Source: Gammaproteobacteria bacterium (lineage in GTDB: Bacteria; Pseudomonadota; Gammaproteobacteria; Natronospirales; REEB76). From it: DNA of 8,108 nucleotides. The position numbers were made by a program, and so were the translations under genes. The stretch is from the NCBI GenBank assembly GCA_028871235.1, contig JAGWNO010000090.1, positions 1 to 8,108 of the forward strand. The letters are read 5' to 3'. This document shows positions 6,899-8,108 of the stretch, one piece after another. Positions within the stretch are counted from its first letter, which is position 1; each line of letters starts with the position of its first letter. The notes beneath the pieces were generated by a model. It was not told the origin of the DNA. It was given only the letters and a program-made list of their open reading frames with translations, and did no database searches.

Positions 6899-7516
6899 AT
6901 GGTGCAGGAAATCATTTTTATCGTGCTGGCAGCGGTGCTCATCGGTGCGGCGCTTGGCGTCATCACCGCACGCAACCCGGTGCATGCGGCGCTGTTTCTG
7001 GTGCTGGCATTCGTCACCAGCGCCGGATTGTGGTTGCTGCTGGAGGCGGAGTTCCTCGGCATCGTGCTGGTGCTGGTCTACGTAGGCGCGGTGATGGTGC
7101 TGTTCCTGTTCGTGGTCATGATGCTGGATATCAATACCGCGACTCTGCGCCAGGGTTTCGCCCGCTATGCGCCGCTCGGCGTCGTCGTCGCCGCCATAGT
7201 CGCGGTAGAAATCGGCTATGTAGTGTGGTCCGAGAAACTCGGTGTCACCTTCGGCACGCCGGTTAACCATCCTGCGGAATACAGCAATACCCGTGAGTTG
7301 GGCAATGTAATCTATACCAGCTACGTCTATCCATTCGAACTGGCGGCGGTGATCCTGCTGGTGGGCATCGTGGCGGCTATCACCCTCACCCTGCGTCGCC
7401 GTGCGGGTACGCGCAGCCAGGATCCCGTCAAACAGGTACGGGTGAGCGCCAAACGCGGGCGCGTGCGCCTGGTGAATATGCCATCTGAACCGCGTCACGG
7501 AGGAGATGGCAAATGA
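6899..7516 (+). CDS. nuoJ: NADH-quinone oxidoreductase subunit J (NuoJ, ND6 type)
   Basis: NuoJ is an inner-membrane subunit at the junction of the arms; its third helix has been implicated in coupling quinone reduction to proton pumping. The protein has 205 residues. Five hydrophobic segments are visible at about 4-22, 28-48, 53-76, 92-110 and 146-166. The family signatures NPVHAALFLVL (26-36) and EFLGIVLVLVYVGAVMVLFL (51-70) are present, with the acidic residue Glu51 at the head of helix three. After helix five comes a basic hydrophilic tail of about 39 residues containing QDPVKQVRVSA. E. coli NuoJ is about 184 residues, so this tail is longer, as in other beta/gamma-type NuoJ proteins (from memory). 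Its last four bases overlap nuoK (ATGA). Confidence 0.97.
   Translation: MVQEIIFIVLAAVLIGAALGVITARNPVHAALFLVLAFVTSAGLWLLLEAEFLGIVLVLVYVGAVMVLFLFVVMMLDINTATLRQGFARYAPLGVVVAAIVAVEIGYVVWSEKLGVTFGTPVNHPAEYSNTRELGNVIYTSYVYPFELAAVILLVGIVAAITLTLRRRAGTRSQDPVKQVRVSAKRGRVRLVNMPSEPRHGGDGK
7499..7505 (+). promoter_or_regulatory. Ribosome binding site for nuoK (GGAGGAG)
   Basis: This is the strongest Shine-Dalgarno match in the window, inside the end of nuoJ and seven bases before the nuoK ATG at 7513. With the ATGA overlap it indicates efficient, coupled translation of the small membrane subunit. Confidence 0.8.
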
Positions 7517-7818
7517 TCACGTTGTTTCATTTCCTGGCGTTAAGCGGCGTGCTGTTCGCCATCAGCGTGGCCGGCATCTTTCTCAACCGCAAGAACGTCA
7601 TCCTGCTGCTCATGTGCATCGAGCTGATGCTGCTGGCGGCGAATTTCAACTTCATTGCCTTTTCCCATTATCTGAATGATATCGCGGGGCAGGTGTTCGT
7701 ATTTTTCATCCTCACGGTGGCGGCAGCGGAAGCCGCCATCGGCCTTGCCATCCTGGTGGCGCTGTTCCGCAACCGCCAGAGCATCAACGTCGAAGAACTC
7801 GACAGCATGAAGGGCTGA
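7513..7818 (+). CDS. nuoK: NADH-quinone oxidoreductase subunit K (NuoK, ND4L type)
   Basis: NuoK is a small three-helix inner-membrane subunit that forms part of the proton-translocating chain between NuoJ/NuoA and NuoN. The protein has 101 residues, the standard size. Hydrophobic segments are at about 3-23, 28-50 and 60-85. The two membrane-embedded glutamates needed for proton transfer in this family are visible as Glu37 (MCIELMLLAANFN) and Glu73 (TVAAAEAAIGLAI). The C terminus has the usual NVEELDSMKG-type ending. It overlaps the nuoJ stop by 4 nt, and one base separates it from the nuoL start. Confidence 0.98.
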   Translation: MITLFHFLALSGVLFAISVAGIFLNRKNVILLLMCIELMLLAANFNFIAFSHYLNDIAGQVFVFFILTVAAAEAAIGLAILVALFRNRQSINVEELDSMKG

Positions 7819-7819
7819 C

Positions 7820-8108
7820 ATGGACCAGACGATGCCGACCCTGTTCATCATCATCGTCCTGGCACCGCTAGCGGCGGCGCTCGTGGCCGGCCTGCTTATG
7901 CGATTCATACCGCGGGCCGTGTCCCACTGGGTAACCATCCTGGGGGTGGGTGTGTCGTTCCTGCTGTCGGCATACGTGTTGTGGCAGATGCTGGTCAACG
8001 GCATGGGCAGTTACAACGTCACCGTGTACACCTGGGGCGTGGTGGGCAACGTGCAATTCCAGGTGGGCTTTCTGGTGGACCGCCTGACAGCACTCATGAT
8101 CACCGTGG
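7820..8108 (+). CDS. nuoL: NADH-quinone oxidoreductase subunit L (NuoL, ND5 type), 3' partial
   Basis: NuoL is the distal antiporter-like proton-pumping subunit of the membrane arm. Only the first 96 residues are visible, starting MDQTMPTLFIII; the family is around 600-700 residues. Two hydrophobic helices are seen (about 6-27 and 38-60). An extracytoplasmic-type loop (NVTVYTWGVVGNVQFQVGF, about 69-87) and the conserved VGFLVDRLTALM segment (84-95) follow, the normal beginning of ND5-type proteins. The start is supported by GAAGGG at 7809-7814, five bases upstream inside nuoK, and by a single-base gap after the nuoK stop. ATG at 7832 (Met5) is a possible alternative start. The lysine/glutamate proton-channel residues and the long lateral helix lie outside the window. 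Confidence 0.96.
   Translation, partial: MDQTMPTLFIIIVLAPLAAALVAGLLMRFIPRAVSHWVTILGVGVSFLLSAYVLWQMLVNGMGSYNVTVYTWGVVGNVQFQVGFLVDRLTALMITV

Noticed and set aside
1..8108. A novel defence, mobile or biosynthetic system in the window
   Set aside because: Both strands are accounted for by contiguous, intact complex I genes; there are no accessory genes, large gaps, repeat arrays or insertion-sequence ends.

Overview
The window is an internal slice of a bacterial nuo operon, which encodes the proton-pumping NADH:quinone oxidoreductase (respiratory complex I, NDH-1). All nine genes lie on the + strand in the canonical order: nuoD (5' end missing), nuoE, nuoF, nuoG, nuoH, nuoI, nuoJ, nuoK, nuoL (3' end missing). 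Almost every base is coding. The longest gap between genes is 31 bp (nuoF/nuoG). No RNA gene, mobile element, CRISPR array or terminator is visible, and no convincing promoter.

The DNA is GC-rich by eye, with a strong G/C preference at third codon positions. The proteins suggest a proteobacterium of the beta/gamma group. NuoD has the alpha/beta/mitochondrial-like sequence around YMDRLDYVSMM, not the enteric fused NuoCD type. NuoG lacks the extra N7 Fe-S cysteine set and carries an NECWISDRDRFSY segment. NuoJ has a long basic C-terminal tail. A GC-rich chemolithotrophic or environmental gammaproteobacterium or betaproteobacterium is plausible, but genus cannot be assigned from this sequence alone.

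Layout: 1-1122 nuoD (Q module); 1122-1625 nuoE, 1622-2923 nuoF and 2955-5315 nuoG (N module, NADH oxidation); 5315-6391 nuoH (membrane anchor, quinone chamber); 6399-6887 nuoI (8Fe ferredoxin-like connector); 6899-7516 nuoJ, 7513-7818 nuoK and 7820 to the window end nuoL (proton-pumping membrane arm). Junctions are tight: D/E overlap 1 nt, E/F 4 nt, G/H 1 nt, J/K 4 nt; the gaps are H/I 7 nt, I/J 11 nt and K/L 1 nt. This implies one polycistronic message with translational coupling.

How the genes work together: NADH reduces FMN on NuoF. Electrons pass through clusters in NuoF (N3), NuoG (N1b, N4, N5) and NuoI (N6a, N6b) to N2 on NuoB, which lies outside the window, and then to quinone at the NuoD/NuoB/NuoH chamber. 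NuoE holds the side cluster N1a. Quinone reduction drives proton translocation through NuoH, NuoJ, NuoK, NuoL and the off-window NuoA, M and N. All cluster-ligating cysteines expected in the visible subunits are present, so the enzyme looks functional.

I found no undescribed biological system here. The findings are small-scale oddities within a housekeeping operon and are scored low accordingly.
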